Shown here piece after piece: positions 1 through 8,738 of a DNA stretch of 64,000 nucleotides (its first letter is position 1; each line of letters opens with the position of its first letter). Under the pieces are notes generated by a model. That model was not told the DNA's origin, made no database searches, and saw only the letters and a program-made list of their open reading frames with translations. The stretch is from Clostridia bacterium (GTDB lineage Bacteria > Bacillota > Clostridia > Christensenellales > Borkfalkiaceae), in NCBI GenBank assembly GCA_017465865.1, contig JAFTVF010000011.1:28337-92336 (forward strand), in the 5' to 3' direction. A program made the translations under genes and the position numbers.

Positions 1-42
1 ATTGTTTTCTTTTGCGCCTTTGATGATAATTTCTTCTTTCAT
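1..42 (-). CDS. uvrA: UvrA excinuclease subunit A, N-terminus only
   Basis: Only the first 14 codons lie in the window; they read MKEEIIIKGAKENN, the start of UvrA just before the first ABC ATPase domain. UvrA scans DNA for lesions and loads UvrB in nucleotide excision repair. The gene starts 9 bp after the uvrB stop on the same strand, with an AAAGGT ribosome-binding site inside that gap, so uvrB-uvrA is an operon. The rest lies outside the window, and the call rests on this short stretch plus the uvrB neighbour. Confidence 0.8.
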   Translation of the reverse strand, partial: MKEEIIIKGAKENN

Positions 43-51
43 AGTTTACCT

Positions 52-2013
52 TTATCTTTGGGCTTTGCGGAGCTTCATTTTCAGCTCCGCGATCTTTTCA
101 CGGATCTCGATCGCGCGTTCGAAGTCCAGCTGACCGCTTGCGACTTTCATGAGCGCTTTGAGTTTCTCGATCTCGTCGGGAATGTCCTGCATCTTGATAT
201 CGTCGTCCGTCTTTTTCTTGGTAATGTTGAGGGTGGACTTGACTTCCTTGATAATCGTTTTGGGCACGATCCCGTGCGCCTTGTTGTATTCGTCCTGTAT
301 TCTTCTACGGCGGTTGGTTTCCCCGATCGCGCGTTTCATACTGTCCGTAACCGTATCCGCGTACATGACCACTCGCCCTTCGCTGTTTCGCGCCGCTCTG
401 CCGATCGTCTGAATGAGCGCGGTGTCGCTACGCAAAAATCCCTCTTTGTCCGCGTCGAGGATCGCCACGAGCTTGACCTCGGGCAAGTCCAACCCCTCGC
501 GCAAGAGGTTAATACCGCAAAGCACGTCGAATTCTCCAAGCCGTAAGCCGTTGACAATATCGATACGCTCCAACGTGTCGATGTCGCTGTGCATATATTT
601 GACTTTGACGGCGTGTTCTTTCAAGAAATCGGTAAGCTCCTCCGCCATGCGCTTGGTCAGCGTGGTGATCAGCACTCTGCCCCCCTCTTTAACCACCGTC
701 CTGATTTCAGACAGCAGATCGTCTATCTGTCCTTTGGTCGGTTTTACCGTGATCTCGGGGTCGAGCAGACCCGTCGGGCGGATAAGCTGTTCGACTTTCT
801 GCCCCGCCTGTTCCAGCTCGTACGGGGCGGGGGTCGCCGACACGCAGACCATCTGCGGTACGCGCGCGTCGAATTCGTCGAACGTCAACGGACGGTTATC
901 GAACGCCGCCTGCATACGGAAGCCGTATTCCACGAGGTTTTTCTTTCTCGACAGATCGCCGTGGTACATCGCGCGGATCTGCGGAATGGTCATATGGCTT
1001 TCGTCGATAAACACCAAAAATTCCCCCGCGGGGAAATAATCGAGCAGGGTAAAGGACGGCTCGCCCGGGCTTCTGCCGTCGAAATAACGGCTGTAATTCT
1101 CGATACCGCTGCAATACCCGATCTCCCGCATCATTTCAAGGTCGTGCTCGGTACGCTGTTTGAGGCGCTGCGCCTCTAAAATTTTCCCCTCTTCCTCGAA
1201 CACCCGCACTTCGCCGCGCAGATCCTCCTCGATCATCGCAAGCGCGCCTTTCAGTTTTTCCGTGCCCACGGCGTATTGACTGGCGGGGAAGATCGCCACG
1301 TGCGACAGCTCGCTGAGCTTATTGCCCGTCAGCGCCTCCACCTCGTAGATCTTTTCGATCTCGTCCCCCCAGAACTCCACGCGGATCGCCACTTCCGAAT
1401 TAGACGCGGGGAAAATTTCCAGCGCGTCGCCGCGCACGCGGAAAGTCGAACGCTTGAAATCGGTATCGTTGCGCGCGTATTGCAGCTCGATGAGCTTTCT
1501 CATCAAAGCGTTGCGTTCCCATTCCATACCCGGGCGCAGGGACAGGGACAGCCTGAAATATTCCTCGGGCGCGCCCAAACCGTAGATACAGGACACCGAA
1601 GCCACCACCAGCACGTCCTTGCGCTCCATCAAAGAGCAGGTCGCGCTGTTGCGAAGTTTATCGATCTCGTCGTTCATACTCAGGTCTTTTTCGATATAGG
1701 TATCCGTCGAGGGGATATAGCTTTCGGGCTGATAGTAATCGTAATAGGAAACGAAATATTCCACGCGGTTTTCGGGAAAAAATTCCCGAAACTCGTTACA
1801 AAGCTGCGCCGCGAGGGTCTTGTTGTGCGCAATGACGAGAGTCGGGCGGTTGATATTTTTGATGACGTTCGCCATCGTGAACGTTTTACCGCTGCCCGTT
1901 ACCCCGACGAGCACCTGCGTTCTGATCCCGTCTTTCACGCCCTCGGTCAGTTTTTCGATCGCCTGCGGCTGGTCGCCCGTCGGCGAATAAGTCGAACGTA
2001 ATTTGAATTCCAT
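52..2013 (-). CDS. uvrB: UvrABC excinuclease subunit B
   Basis: UvrB is the damage-verifying helicase-like subunit of nucleotide excision repair: UvrA loads it at lesions and it recruits UvrC for incision. The 653-residue protein has Walker A GVTGSGKT at residues 37-44, the strand-separating beta-hairpin around [12 protein letters not shown], a DESH Walker B box, a helicase C-terminal domain and a C-terminal UVR motif for UvrC contact. The reading frame stays open upstream, but the start chosen ([10 protein letters not shown]) has GGAGG before it and matches the family start. The length is normal. uvrA follows directly, and a candidate SOS box lies upstream. Confidence 0.97.
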   Translation of the reverse strand: MEFKLRSTYSPTGDQPQAIEKLTEGVKDGIRTQVLVGVTGSGKTFTMANVIKNINRPTLVIAHNKTLAAQLCNEFREFFPENRVEYFVSYYDYYQPESYIPSTDTYIEKDLSMNDEIDKLRNSATCSLMERKDVLVVASVSCIYGLGAPEEYFRLSLSLRPGMEWERNALMRKLIELQYARNDTDFKRSTFRVRGDALEIFPASNSEVAIRVEFWGDEIEKIYEVEALTGNKLSELSHVAIFPASQYAVGTEKLKGALAMIEEDLRGEVRVFEEEGKILEAQRLKQRTEHDLEMMREIGYCSGIENYSRYFDGRSPGEPSFTLLDYFPAGEFLVFIDESHMTIPQIRAMYHGDLSRKKNLVEYGFRMQAAFDNRPLTFDEFDARVPQMVCVSATPAPYELEQAGQKVEQLIRPTGLLDPEITVKPTKGQIDDLLSEIRTVVKEGGRVLITTLTKRMAEELTDFLKEHAVKVKYMHSDIDTLERIDIVNGLRLGEFDVLCGINLLREGLDLPEVKLVAILDADKEGFLRSDTALIQTIGRAARNSEGRVVMYADTVTDSMKRAIGETNRRRRIQDEYNKAHGIVPKTIIKEVKSTLNITKKKTDDDIKMQDIPDEIEKLKALMKVASGQLDFERAIEIREKIAELKMKLRKAQR

Positions 2014-2047
2014 TGTACGTATCCTCCAACGTGCGATTTTTTCTCGC

Positions 2048-2090
2048 AAACATATGTTTATATTATACCATACGGTAAGGGAAAAGTAAA
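2048..2090 (-). promoter_or_regulatory. uvrB promoter with candidate LexA/SOS box
   Basis: On the minus strand TTTACT (2085-2090) and TATAAT (2062-2067) are 17 bp apart. Just downstream of the -10 is the perfect palindrome AAACATATGTTT (2048-2059). The Firmicute LexA (DinR) box is GAAC-N4-GTTC, so this matches with one G-to-A change in each half. Its place over the transcription start fits LexA repression of uvrB, a classic SOS gene. The promoter is seen in the sequence; LexA binding is inferred. Confidence 0.6.
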
Positions 2091-2097
2091 GAAAATA

Positions 2098-2121
2098 ACG
2101 GATATTTCTTAAAATATCCGT
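2098..2121 (-). terminator. Intrinsic terminator after the small membrane protein gene
   Basis: A perfect 10-bp inverted repeat (ACGGATATTT/AAATATCCGT, 4-nt loop) overlaps the stop codon of the gene at 2109-2465. On the minus strand it is followed by a T-rich stretch. It separates that gene from uvrB. Confidence 0.6.
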
Positions 2122-2465
2122 TTGAGGATCATACCGACGACGAACGCGACGACGGCGGACGCCACCGCCCAGAAAATTTTCTGCGCCACGTCCCGTTTCA
2201 TCTGCACGAACCCGCGTTTGAACGCATAGCCGTTGGCGCGAAGAGAAATGACGAACATTTTCTCGCCCTTTCTTTCGGAGGAAAGCAGCTCGAAATAATC
2301 GTCGAGCGCAAGCTCGCCCAAGATCCGCTCCACCTGTTCTTCGGTGTATTTTTTCCTCGGCGGGAGCAAGGCGATAAGCTCGGACGGGGAAATCAGGCAT
2401 ATGCCTTTTTCGTGGCAAACGCCGTACACTGCGTTCATGATCTCCGTTTCCTGTCTGTTCAGCAT
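2109..2465 (-). CDS. Small membrane-anchored protein with winged-helix-like N-terminus, unknown function
   Basis: This 118-residue protein was not recognised as a named family. Residues 1-70 are helical with a pattern like a winged helix (helix [16 protein letters not shown], then [11 protein letters not shown] and a [20 protein letters not shown] helix before a short strand pair). Residues about 92-115 form one transmembrane segment ending in KRIF, so the N-terminal domain should face the cytoplasm. The start at MLNRQ has a GGAGG site 6-7 nt upstream; a longer in-frame start lacks one. The gene stands alone between ridA and uvrB, and no function is offered. Confidence 0.75.
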   Translation of the reverse strand: MLNRQETEIMNAVYGVCHEKGICLISPSELIALLPPRKKYTEEQVERILGELALDDYFELLSSERKGEKMFVISLRANGYAFKRGFVQMKRDVAQKIFWAVASAVVAFVVGMILKRIF

Positions 2466-2547
2466 TTTTCCTCCGATTTTTGCGGTCAACGCATACCTGC
2501 CCCGTCTTTCTTTATAGTATTGACAAAATTTATCCCCTTTATTCTAT

Positions 2548-2577
2548 CAAAAAACGCCCGACCTGCGCCGAGCGTTT
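2548..2577 (-). terminator. Terminator of the ilv-leu operon after ridA
   Basis: On the minus strand an AACGCTCG...CGGGCGTT stem (one G-T pair) is followed by a T6 run just past the ridA stop. It ends the long branched-chain amino acid operon. Confidence 0.7.
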
Positions 2578-2591
2578 CCGTATTCTTAAAA

Positions 2592-2972
2592 TTACAGCGT
2601 TGCGATGACTTCCACTTCCACAAGCACGTTTTTTGGCAAAGTCTTTACCGCCACGCAGCTTCTTGCGGGCTTCGTGGTGAAATACTTCGCATACACCCCG
2701 TTAAACGCCGCAAAATCCGACATGTCCGCAAGGAAACAGGTGGTTTTTACCGCTTTTTCAAAGGACGAGCCTGCCGCTTTTAATACCTCGCCGAGGTTTT
2801 TCATTACCTGCTCTGCCTGCGCTTCGATCCCGATTGCTTCCACGTTCCCGCTTGCGGGGTTGATGGGGATTTGCCCCGAAGTGAATACCATATCCCCGCA
2901 CACGATCGCCTGCGAATACGGGCCGATCGCCGCAGGGGCTTTTTCCGTCGCTACCGTTTTGAGTTCCGACAT
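2592..2972 (-). CDS. ridA: RidA family enamine/imine deaminase
   Basis: RidA hydrolyses the reactive enamine/imine products (2-aminoacrylate, 2-aminocrotonate) of PLP enzymes such as threonine dehydratase, which protects other PLP enzymes. The 126-residue protein covers the whole YjgF/YER057c/UK114 family with its hallmarks GPYSQA near residue 17, TSGQIP, the conserved arginine in TKPARS and the C-terminal VEVEVIA strand. It starts 13 bp after ilvA behind AAGGAGG, so producer and detoxifier are co-expressed. It is the last gene of the operon. Confidence 0.95.
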   Translation of the reverse strand: MSELKTVATEKAPAAIGPYSQAIVCGDMVFTSGQIPINPASGNVEAIGIEAQAEQVMKNLGEVLKAAGSSFEKAVKTTCFLADMSDFAAFNGVYAKYFTTKPARSCVAVKTLPKNVLVEVEVIATL

Positions 2973-2985
2973 TTTCTTATCCTCC

Positions 2986-4182
2986 TTAATTGACGAGCTT
3001 GAAACCGTAATCGGTCAAGGCTTGCCGTATTTGCTGAATGTGTTCGTAATTTCTCGTTTCCAAAATAATACGCAGATAACAGCCGTTGACGTCCGAGCCC
3101 TCGTTCGCGCGTTCGTGGTGTACGGACGTAACGTTTCCGCCGAGATCCGCAATGATCCGCGATACGTGTTTGAGCTGACCGGGTTTATCCATCAGCTCGA
3201 TCATCAGCTGACAGTTTCTGCCTGACATCAGAAGTCCGCGCTTGATCACGCGCGAGAGAATGGTAACGTCGATATTCCCGCCCGAAAGCACGCATACCGC
3301 TTTTTTGCCTTTCAGATCGACCTTGCCGAACATCGCCGCCGCCACGGGCACAGCGCCCGCGCCCTCGGTTACGAGCTTGTGCTGTTCCATCAGCGCGAGA
3401 ATCGCCGCGGAGATCTCGTCGTCGGTTACGGTAACGATCTCGTCCACGTATTTACTGCAAAGCTCGTAGGTAACCTCGCCCGGCTTTTTCACCGCGATCC
3501 CGTCCGCGATCGTGGAAATAGAGGGCAGCTCCTCAATGCCGTGATGCTCGATGGAATTTTTCATCGAAGCCGCGCCCTTGGCTTCCACGCCGTAGACCTT
3601 GATTTTGGGATTGAGCGTTTTTACCGTGTACGCGATACCCGAAATGAGTCCGCCGCCGCCCACGGGTACGATCACCGCGTCGAGATCGGGGATCTGTTCC
3701 ATAAGTTCGAGTCCGATCGTACCCTGTCCCGCGATAACGTCCTCGTCGTTGAACGGGTGGATAAAGGTATACCCCTTTTCGTCGCGGAGCTGTAACGCTT
3801 TCTCGTACGCGTCGTCGTACACGCCCTCGACAAGACATACTTCCGCGCCGTAGCTCTTCGTCGCTTCGACCTTGGAGATCGGCGCGCCGTCGGGCAGACA
3901 GATCACCGATTTGATGCCGTTTTTCTGCGCGGCAAGCGCAACGCCCTGCGCATGGTTGCCTGCCGAGCACGCGATTACCCCGCGCGCCTTTTCTTCTTCC
4001 GAAAGACGGGTCATTTTATAGTACGCGCCGCGTACCTTGAACGAACCCGTTACCTGTAAGTTTTCCGTTTTCAGATACAACTCTGCACCCGAACAAAGTT
4101 TGGGCGCGTAGATCACGTCCGTTCTGCGGATCACGCCTTTCAGCGCATGACTTGCTCTGTATACGTTGTCGATTGTAAGCAT
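2986..4182 (-). CDS. ilvA: Threonine ammonia-lyase (threonine dehydratase)
   Basis: This enzyme deaminates L-threonine to 2-oxobutyrate, the first step of isoleucine synthesis. The 398-residue protein has a fold-II PLP domain (SFKVRGA with the Schiff-base lysine, SAGNHAQG, glycine-rich GGGGLISG) over about residues 1-315 and one ACT domain at about 325-398. That architecture is the short, TdcB-like form common in Firmicutes. The ACT domain suggests amino acid feedback. It lies between a DUF815 ATPase gene and ridA in the operon, and the location supports the biosynthetic role. The start has an AGAGGTG site. Confidence 0.93.
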   Translation of the reverse strand: MLTIDNVYRASHALKGVIRRTDVIYAPKLCSGAELYLKTENLQVTGSFKVRGAYYKMTRLSEEEKARGVIACSAGNHAQGVALAAQKNGIKSVICLPDGAPISKVEATKSYGAEVCLVEGVYDDAYEKALQLRDEKGYTFIHPFNDEDVIAGQGTIGLELMEQIPDLDAVIVPVGGGGLISGIAYTVKTLNPKIKVYGVEAKGAASMKNSIEHHGIEELPSISTIADGIAVKKPGEVTYELCSKYVDEIVTVTDDEISAAILALMEQHKLVTEGAGAVPVAAAMFGKVDLKGKKAVCVLSGGNIDVTILSRVIKRGLLMSGRNCQLMIELMDKPGQLKHVSRIIADLGGNVTSVHHERANEGSDVNGCYLRIILETRNYEHIQQIRQALTDYGFKLVN

Positions 4183-4200
4183 ATTACACCTCTCTTTATT

Positions 4201-5391
4201 TTAGAGTAAACTATCTACAAATTGTTCAGCCGCGCGTGCGGAACGGCTGCCTTTGCGGAGCGCAAACGCTTCCGCTTGAATATCCAGCTCTTTCTCGTCC
4301 ATCACCACGCCGTAACGCTTTGCAAGCTCGCGTACGATCGTGAGATACAGCTTTTTATCGGGCTTGGAAAAGAGCACGGTAAGCCCGAACCGTTCGGAAA
4401 GCGAGAGCGTTTCCTGCAAGGTGTCGTTCCTATGCACGTCGTCGCCGTCGCGATCGCCGAAGCTCTCCTTGACGATATGCCGACGGTTGCTCGTCGCGTA
4501 GATCACCGCGTTGTCCGCCGTCGCGCTCGCCGAGCCTTCGAGCGCCGCTTTGAGCATACTGAAATCGTCGTTGTTCTGGTTAAAGGACAGATCGTCGATG
4601 AAGATAATAAACTTCAAGGGGTTTCCGCTGATCTTCGCCATGACGGACGGAAGATACCGAAGCTGGTCTTTCCGAAGCTCGATAAGGCGCACGCCCTCGG
4701 TGAAAAACTCGTTTGCGATCGCTTTCACCGTAGAGGATTTTCCCGTACCCGCGTCCCCGCAAAGCAGGGTGTTTGCCGCAGGTCTGCCCTCGACGAACGC
4801 GCGGGTGTTGGCTACCACCTTTGCGCGCTCCGTTTCGTAGCCGATGAAATGCCCCATACCGATCTTGTCCGCGCTGACGATCGGCTCGATCTCGTTATGA
4901 TCGGACAGACGGAACATACCGCCCGCCGAAAAGATACCGTAGCCGTACTTGTCCGCCTTTTGCAAGCGTTCTTGATACAACGCCCCGAAATCCTCTTTTT
5001 TACAATCGAACGCGGGCAATTCGGTTACTTCCACGCCCATATCCAAAGCAAAATCCTGCGGGGTAAGCGCCGCAAACTCGGCAAAAATCGCCAGCTCACG
5101 CGCCGCCGCCTTAGCGACTTTCTCATTCGCCTTTTCGCGGTGCGCCGCCGCTTTGATATATACGTTCTCGTCGGAAAGGAGTAATTTTTTCGTGATCTCG
5201 GTAAGATCTCCACCCAAGCGGTACAGCTCCGCGACCCATTCCGCGTACGCGTTCATACGCTCCCAAGCGCTCTTGCCCGCGCTTAAACAATACCCTCCGA
5301 AAAGCGTAAACACGGGGCTTGTCAAAACCCCGCGAAATACTGCGCTCGAACAGATATGAAAATGTAACGTTTGTAGTTTATTCCCTTGCAT
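4201..5391 (-). CDS. DUF815-family AAA+ ATPase
   Basis: The 396-residue P-loop ATPase has Walker A GDAGTGKSS in its middle, Walker B FIIFIDDLSF and a RHIVKE/SLSERFG region typical of DUF815 (AAA+, YcjX/DnaA-superfamily-like). The N-terminal third is helical and divergent. No biochemical role is established for the family. It lies 13 bp after leuB and 18 bp before ilvA, so it is inside the amino acid operon though it is not a biosynthetic enzyme. ATG at 5391 was chosen because AAGG lies upstream and the gap to leuB is short; an in-frame TTG nine codons earlier would overlap leuB. Confidence 0.85.
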   Translation of the reverse strand: MQGNKLQTLHFHICSSAVFRGVLTSPVFTLFGGYCLSAGKSAWERMNAYAEWVAELYRLGGDLTEITKKLLLSDENVYIKAAAHREKANEKVAKAAARELAIFAEFAALTPQDFALDMGVEVTELPAFDCKKEDFGALYQERLQKADKYGYGIFSAGGMFRLSDHNEIEPIVSADKIGMGHFIGYETERAKVVANTRAFVEGRPAANTLLCGDAGTGKSSTVKAIANEFFTEGVRLIELRKDQLRYLPSVMAKISGNPLKFIIFIDDLSFNQNNDDFSMLKAALEGSASATADNAVIYATSNRRHIVKESFGDRDGDDVHRNDTLQETLSLSERFGLTVLFSKPDKKLYLTIVRELAKRYGVVMDEKELDIQAEAFALRKGSRSARAAEQFVDSLL

Positions 5392-5404
5392 AACCGTCGC
5401 CTTA

Positions 5405-6475
5405 TTACAAATACGCAATGACCTTGTCCGTCATTTCCGTCGTGGACAGCGCAGGCGCGCCGTGCGCCAGATCGGCGGTACGGTAGCCCGCCTCCAACAC
5501 CTTATCCACCGCGGACACGATATCGTCCGCCGCTTCCGTTTCGTTAAACGCGTACAGGAGCATCATTGCCGCAGACAAGATCGTAGCAATAGGATTTGCC
5601 TTGTTCTGCCCTGCGATATCGGGCGCAGAGCCGTGGATCGGTTCGTACAATCCGCGCGTACCCTCGTTCAAGGACGCGGACGGTAGCATACCGATCGAAC
5701 CCGTGATCTGCGACGCTTCGTCGGAGAGGATATCCCCGAACATATTGCTCGTTACGATCACGTCAAACTGCGACGGGTTTCTAACGAGCTGCATCGCTGC
5801 GTTGTCCACGAGCATATCCGATACTTCCACGTCGGGATATTCCTGTGCAAGCTCGTGTACGATCTTGCGCCAGAGCCGCGAGGTCTCCAAGACGTTCGCT
5901 TTGTCGATACTCGTCAGCTTTTTACGGCGTTTTCTCGCCGTTTCAAACGCCACGCGCACGATCCGCTCGATCTCCATACGGCTGTACGCCTCGGTGTCGT
6001 ACGCCTCTTCGCCGTACTTGCCCTCGCGATAGCCGCGTTCGCCGAAATAGATACCGCCCGTCAGCTCGCGTACGATCATGATATCGAAGCCGTTTGCCAC
6101 GATATCCTCGCGCAACGGACATTCGCCTTTCAGCGCGGGATACAGCTTCGCAGGGCGGAGGTTGGTGAACAGCTCCATTGCCGCGCGGATACCCAAAAGT
6201 GCCTTTTCAGGGCGTAAATTCCCGGGCAGAGTATCCCATTTCGGACCGCCGACCGCGCCGAGCAGAACGCTGTCCGAAGCCAGACAGCCCGCCACCGTTT
6301 CGTCGGGCAAGGGTTTGCCGCAAGCGTCGATCGCCGCGCCGCCGATGAGATACGGCGTAAATGCAAACCCGATATTTCTCTTTTTACCGACCGCTTCCAA
6401 AACGCGCACCGCGCTTTCTACGATCTCAGGACCGATCCCGTCCCCTTTTAATAATCCGATTTTATAAGTTTTCAT
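5405..6475 (-). CDS. leuB: 3-isopropylmalate dehydrogenase
   Basis: LeuB oxidatively decarboxylates 3-isopropylmalate to 2-oxoisocaproate with NAD+, the third step of leucine synthesis. The 356-residue protein opens with [14 protein letters not shown] and carries the substrate arginines near [15 protein letters not shown], and the metal and NAD region [14 protein letters not shown] with GSAPDIAGQ. The start MKTYKIG has GGAGAAA upstream; the in-frame extension upstream is hairpin-repeat DNA, not protein. It is separated from leuD only by repeat copy 1. Confidence 0.96.
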   Translation of the reverse strand: MKTYKIGLLKGDGIGPEIVESAVRVLEAVGKKRNIGFAFTPYLIGGAAIDACGKPLPDETVAGCLASDSVLLGAVGGPKWDTLPGNLRPEKALLGIRAAMELFTNLRPAKLYPALKGECPLREDIVANGFDIMIVRELTGGIYFGERGYREGKYGEEAYDTEAYSRMEIERIVRVAFETARKRRKKLTSIDKANVLETSRLWRKIVHELAQEYPDVEVSDMLVDNAAMQLVRNPSQFDVIVTSNMFGDILSDEASQITGSIGMLPSASLNEGTRGLYEPIHGSAPDIAGQNKANPIATILSAAMMLLYAFNETEAADDIVSAVDKVLEAGYRTADLAHGAPALSTTEMTDKVIAYL

Positions 6476-6492
6476 AGTATTTCTCCAAGTAT

Positions 6493-6691
6493 AGTGAATT
6501 GCAACCTGCGGTTGCGTGAAATGAAATAAATTTCGTGAATTGCCCCTGACGGAGCGTGAATTGCAACGCATAGCGTTGCGTTATGGAATTATTCAATAAC
6601 GCGTTGCAAAGCAACGCATTTCACGACGGCGTAAGCCGTCATTTCACGGGCGCAGCCCATTTTACGAATTGCGATAGCAATTCATTTCACT
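6493..6691. repeat. Chain-of-hairpins repeat, copy 1 (leuD-leuB junction)
   Basis: The element begins AGTGAATT and ends TTTCACT. Its centre is the palindrome GTTAT-GGAATTATTC-ATAAC (6580-6600). Each arm is a string of short palindromes separated by the linker CGTGAAT on the left and its complement on the right. Units seen include GCAACCTGCGGTTGC, GCAACGCATAGCGTTGC, GCGTTGCAAAGCAACGC, GACGGCGTAAGCCGTC, GGGCGCAGCCC and AATTGCGATAGCAATT. It starts 2 nt after the leuD stop and ends close to the leuB ribosome-binding site, so it fills the whole junction. It contains no gene. Confidence 0.9.
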
Positions 6692-6693
6692 TA

Positions 6694-7188
6694 TTACTTC
6701 ACGTCGCCTTTTTGTATCGAGGCTACCAGCCCGCCGTTTTGAATGATTTTTTGGATGAATTCAGGGAAAGGCTGGGTCTGAAAACTCTTACCCGTCGTAC
6801 GGTTATAGATAATCCCGTTATCCAAATCCGCCTCTACCTTATCCCCGTCCAAAATGCCGTCCACCGCCTCGGGACATTCCAAAATCGCAAGCCCGATATT
6901 GATGGAATTGCGATAGAAAATCCGCGCAAAGCTCCGCGCGATCACGAGCGAGATACCGCTTTCCTTGATCGCGATCGGCGCGTGTTCACGGGAAGAACCG
7001 CAACCGAAGTTATAGCCCGCGACCATGATATCGCCCGCCTCTACCTTTTTCGTGAATTCCTTGTCGATATCCTCCATGCAGTGCGAAGCAAGTTCTTTTT
7101 TATCGATCGTATTCAGATACCGCGCGGGGATAATGACGTCCGTGTCTACGTTATCGCCGTATTTAATGGATTTACCGCTAAATATCAT
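6694..7188 (-). CDS. leuD: 3-isopropylmalate dehydratase small subunit
   Basis: LeuD is the swivelling domain that completes the isopropylmalate isomerase active site with LeuC (2- to 3-isopropylmalate). The 164-residue protein is the short aconitase C-terminal type, with [16 protein letters not shown] near the start and the substrate-binding GSSREHAP. Its ATG overlaps the leuC stop by 4 nt (ATGA), so translation is coupled, as expected for a 1:1 heterodimer. GGAGG precedes the start. The TAA stop is next to the terminal TTCACT of repeat copy 1. Confidence 0.96.
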   Translation of the reverse strand: MIFSGKSIKYGDNVDTDVIIPARYLNTIDKKELASHCMEDIDKEFTKKVEAGDIMVAGYNFGCGSSREHAPIAIKESGISLVIARSFARIFYRNSINIGLAILECPEAVDGILDGDKVEADLDNGIIYNRTTGKSFQTQPFPEFIQKIIQNGGLVASIQKGDVK

Positions 7189-8450
7189 TTCATCACCTCC
7201 ATAGGGTCTGCGATCTTACCTGCTATCGCGCTCGCCGCAGCCACCGCGGGGGAAGCAAGATACACTTCGCTGTCCACGTGCCCCATACGCCCGACGAAGT
7301 TTCTGTTCGTCGTCGCCACCGCGCGTTCGCCCGCCGCAAGGATACCCATGTATCCGCCGAGACAAGGCCCGCAGGTGGGCGTGGATACCACGCAGCCCGC
7401 TTCGATAAAGATCTTCAAAAGCCCGTTTTCCATGGCTTTAAGATAAATATCCTGCGTTGCGGGAATGACGATCGCACGCACGTGCTTGGCTACCTTTTTG
7501 CCCTTGAATATCTCCGCCGCTTCCGCAAGATCCTTATAATGCCCGTTGGTACACGAGCCGATAACGACCTGATCGATCTTCACGTCGCCGATCTCGTCGA
7601 ACGTTTTCGTGTTTTCGGGCAAATGCGGGAACGCGACCGTGGATTTCACTTCCGACAAATCGATTTCGTATACCGCGTCGTATGCCGCGTCTTCGTCCGC
7701 TTTATACGCCGTATACGTGCGGTCGGAACGTTCCTTGATATACGCTTCCGTCTGTTCGTCCACTTCGAAAATACCGTTCTTTGCGCCCGCTTCGATCGCC
7801 ATATTCGAAATGGTCAAACGGTCGTAAACGGTGAGCGAGCTTACGCCCTCGCCGACGAACTCCATCGATTTATACAGCGCGCCGTCCACGCCGATCTTGC
7901 CGATGATATGCAAAATCACGTCTTTTCCCGACACGTATTTGTTGAGCTTGCCTTTGAGCACGAACTTGACCGCGGACGGAACTTTGAACCAAGCCTTGCC
8001 CGTCGCCATACCGCACGCCATATCCGTAGAGCCTACGCCCGTCGAAAACGCGCCGAGCGCGCCGTACGTGCAGGTATGCGAATCCGCGCCGATGACGACG
8101 TCCCCGGGCACGACCAGACCCTTTTCGGGGAGCAATGCGTGCTCGATGCCCATACGGCCTACGTCGTAGAAATGGGTTACTTCGTGTTCGTTACAAAAGT
8201 CACGGCACATTTTGCACTGCGCCGCCGCTTTGATGTCCTTATTCGGCGCGAAATGGTCCATGACCATCGTTACTTTGTCCTTGTCGAACACGTCCTTTGC
8301 GCCGATGCGTTCAAACTCACGGATCGCTACGGGGGAGGTGATGTCGTTGCCGAGCACCCGATCGAGATCGACCAAAATGAGCTGACCCGCTTCTACTTTG
8401 TCCAAGCCCGCGTGCGCCGCGAGAATTTTTTGCGTCATTGTCATTGACAT
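7185..8450 (-). CDS. leuC: 3-isopropylmalate dehydratase large subunit
   Basis: LeuC is the [4Fe-4S] aconitase-type subunit of isopropylmalate isomerase. The 421 residues match the bacterial/archaeal HacA-like LeuC class (about 420), not the 470-residue E. coli type. The cluster cysteines are visible in VIGSCTNG and in TCGPCLGG (CxxC). [21 protein letters not shown]-type aconitase signatures lie in the first third. The start has AGGAG upstream. It partners leuD directly downstream and is preceded by repeat copy 2. Confidence 0.96.
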   Translation of the reverse strand: MSMTMTQKILAAHAGLDKVEAGQLILVDLDRVLGNDITSPVAIREFERIGAKDVFDKDKVTMVMDHFAPNKDIKAAAQCKMCRDFCNEHEVTHFYDVGRMGIEHALLPEKGLVVPGDVVIGADSHTCTYGALGAFSTGVGSTDMACGMATGKAWFKVPSAVKFVLKGKLNKYVSGKDVILHIIGKIGVDGALYKSMEFVGEGVSSLTVYDRLTISNMAIEAGAKNGIFEVDEQTEAYIKERSDRTYTAYKADEDAAYDAVYEIDLSEVKSTVAFPHLPENTKTFDEIGDVKIDQVVIGSCTNGHYKDLAEAAEIFKGKKVAKHVRAIVIPATQDIYLKAMENGLLKIFIEAGCVVSTPTCGPCLGGYMGILAAGERAVATTNRNFVGRMGHVDSEVYLASPAVAAASAIAGKIADPMEVMK

Positions 8451-8472
8451 AATATTTATCTCCTAAAAGTCG

Positions 8473-8738
8473 AGTGAAATGCAACCTGCGTTTGCGTGAA
8501 TAGAAAACTTCGTTTTCGTGAATTGCCCTTACGGGCGTAAATTGCAACCTATGGTTGCGTTATGGAATTATTTTAACGCCTTTATTGCACTTACAATTAT
8601 AATTGTATAAACTTTACCGCAACGCATTTCGGAGAAATGCAATTCACGACGGCACAAGCCGTCAATTCACTGAGCGTTAGCGAAAATTCACGCACAGTAC
8701 GCGCAATTCACGCAAAGCTACGCTTTGCCTATTTCACT
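8473..8738. repeat. Chain-of-hairpins repeat, copy 2 (ilvD-leuC junction)
   Basis: This is the longest copy. It begins AGTGAAAT and ends ATTTCACT. Units include GAAAACTTCGTTTTC, GCCCTTACGGGC, GCAACCTATGGTTGC, GCATTTCGGAGAAATGC, GACGGCACAAGCCGTC and GCAAAGCTACGCTTTGC, separated by GTGAATT or AATTCAC. The centre is expanded by an AT-rich stretch (about 8575-8625) that contains ACAATTATAATTGT. The terminal repeat runs into ilvD: the TGA stop of ilvD is the TGA of AAGTGAAAT, so the last codon position is supplied by the element. Confidence 0.88.

Noticed and set aside
2014-2418. Upstream in-frame extension of uvrB by 135 codons
   Set aside because: The extension has no family similarity, crosses the promoter and the -10 box, and overlaps the small membrane protein gene. 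The internal ATG has GGAGG and matches UvrB starts.
5391-5418. TTG start for the DUF815 gene
   Set aside because: It would overlap leuB by 14 nt and lacks a ribosome-binding site. ATG at 5391 has AAGG upstream.
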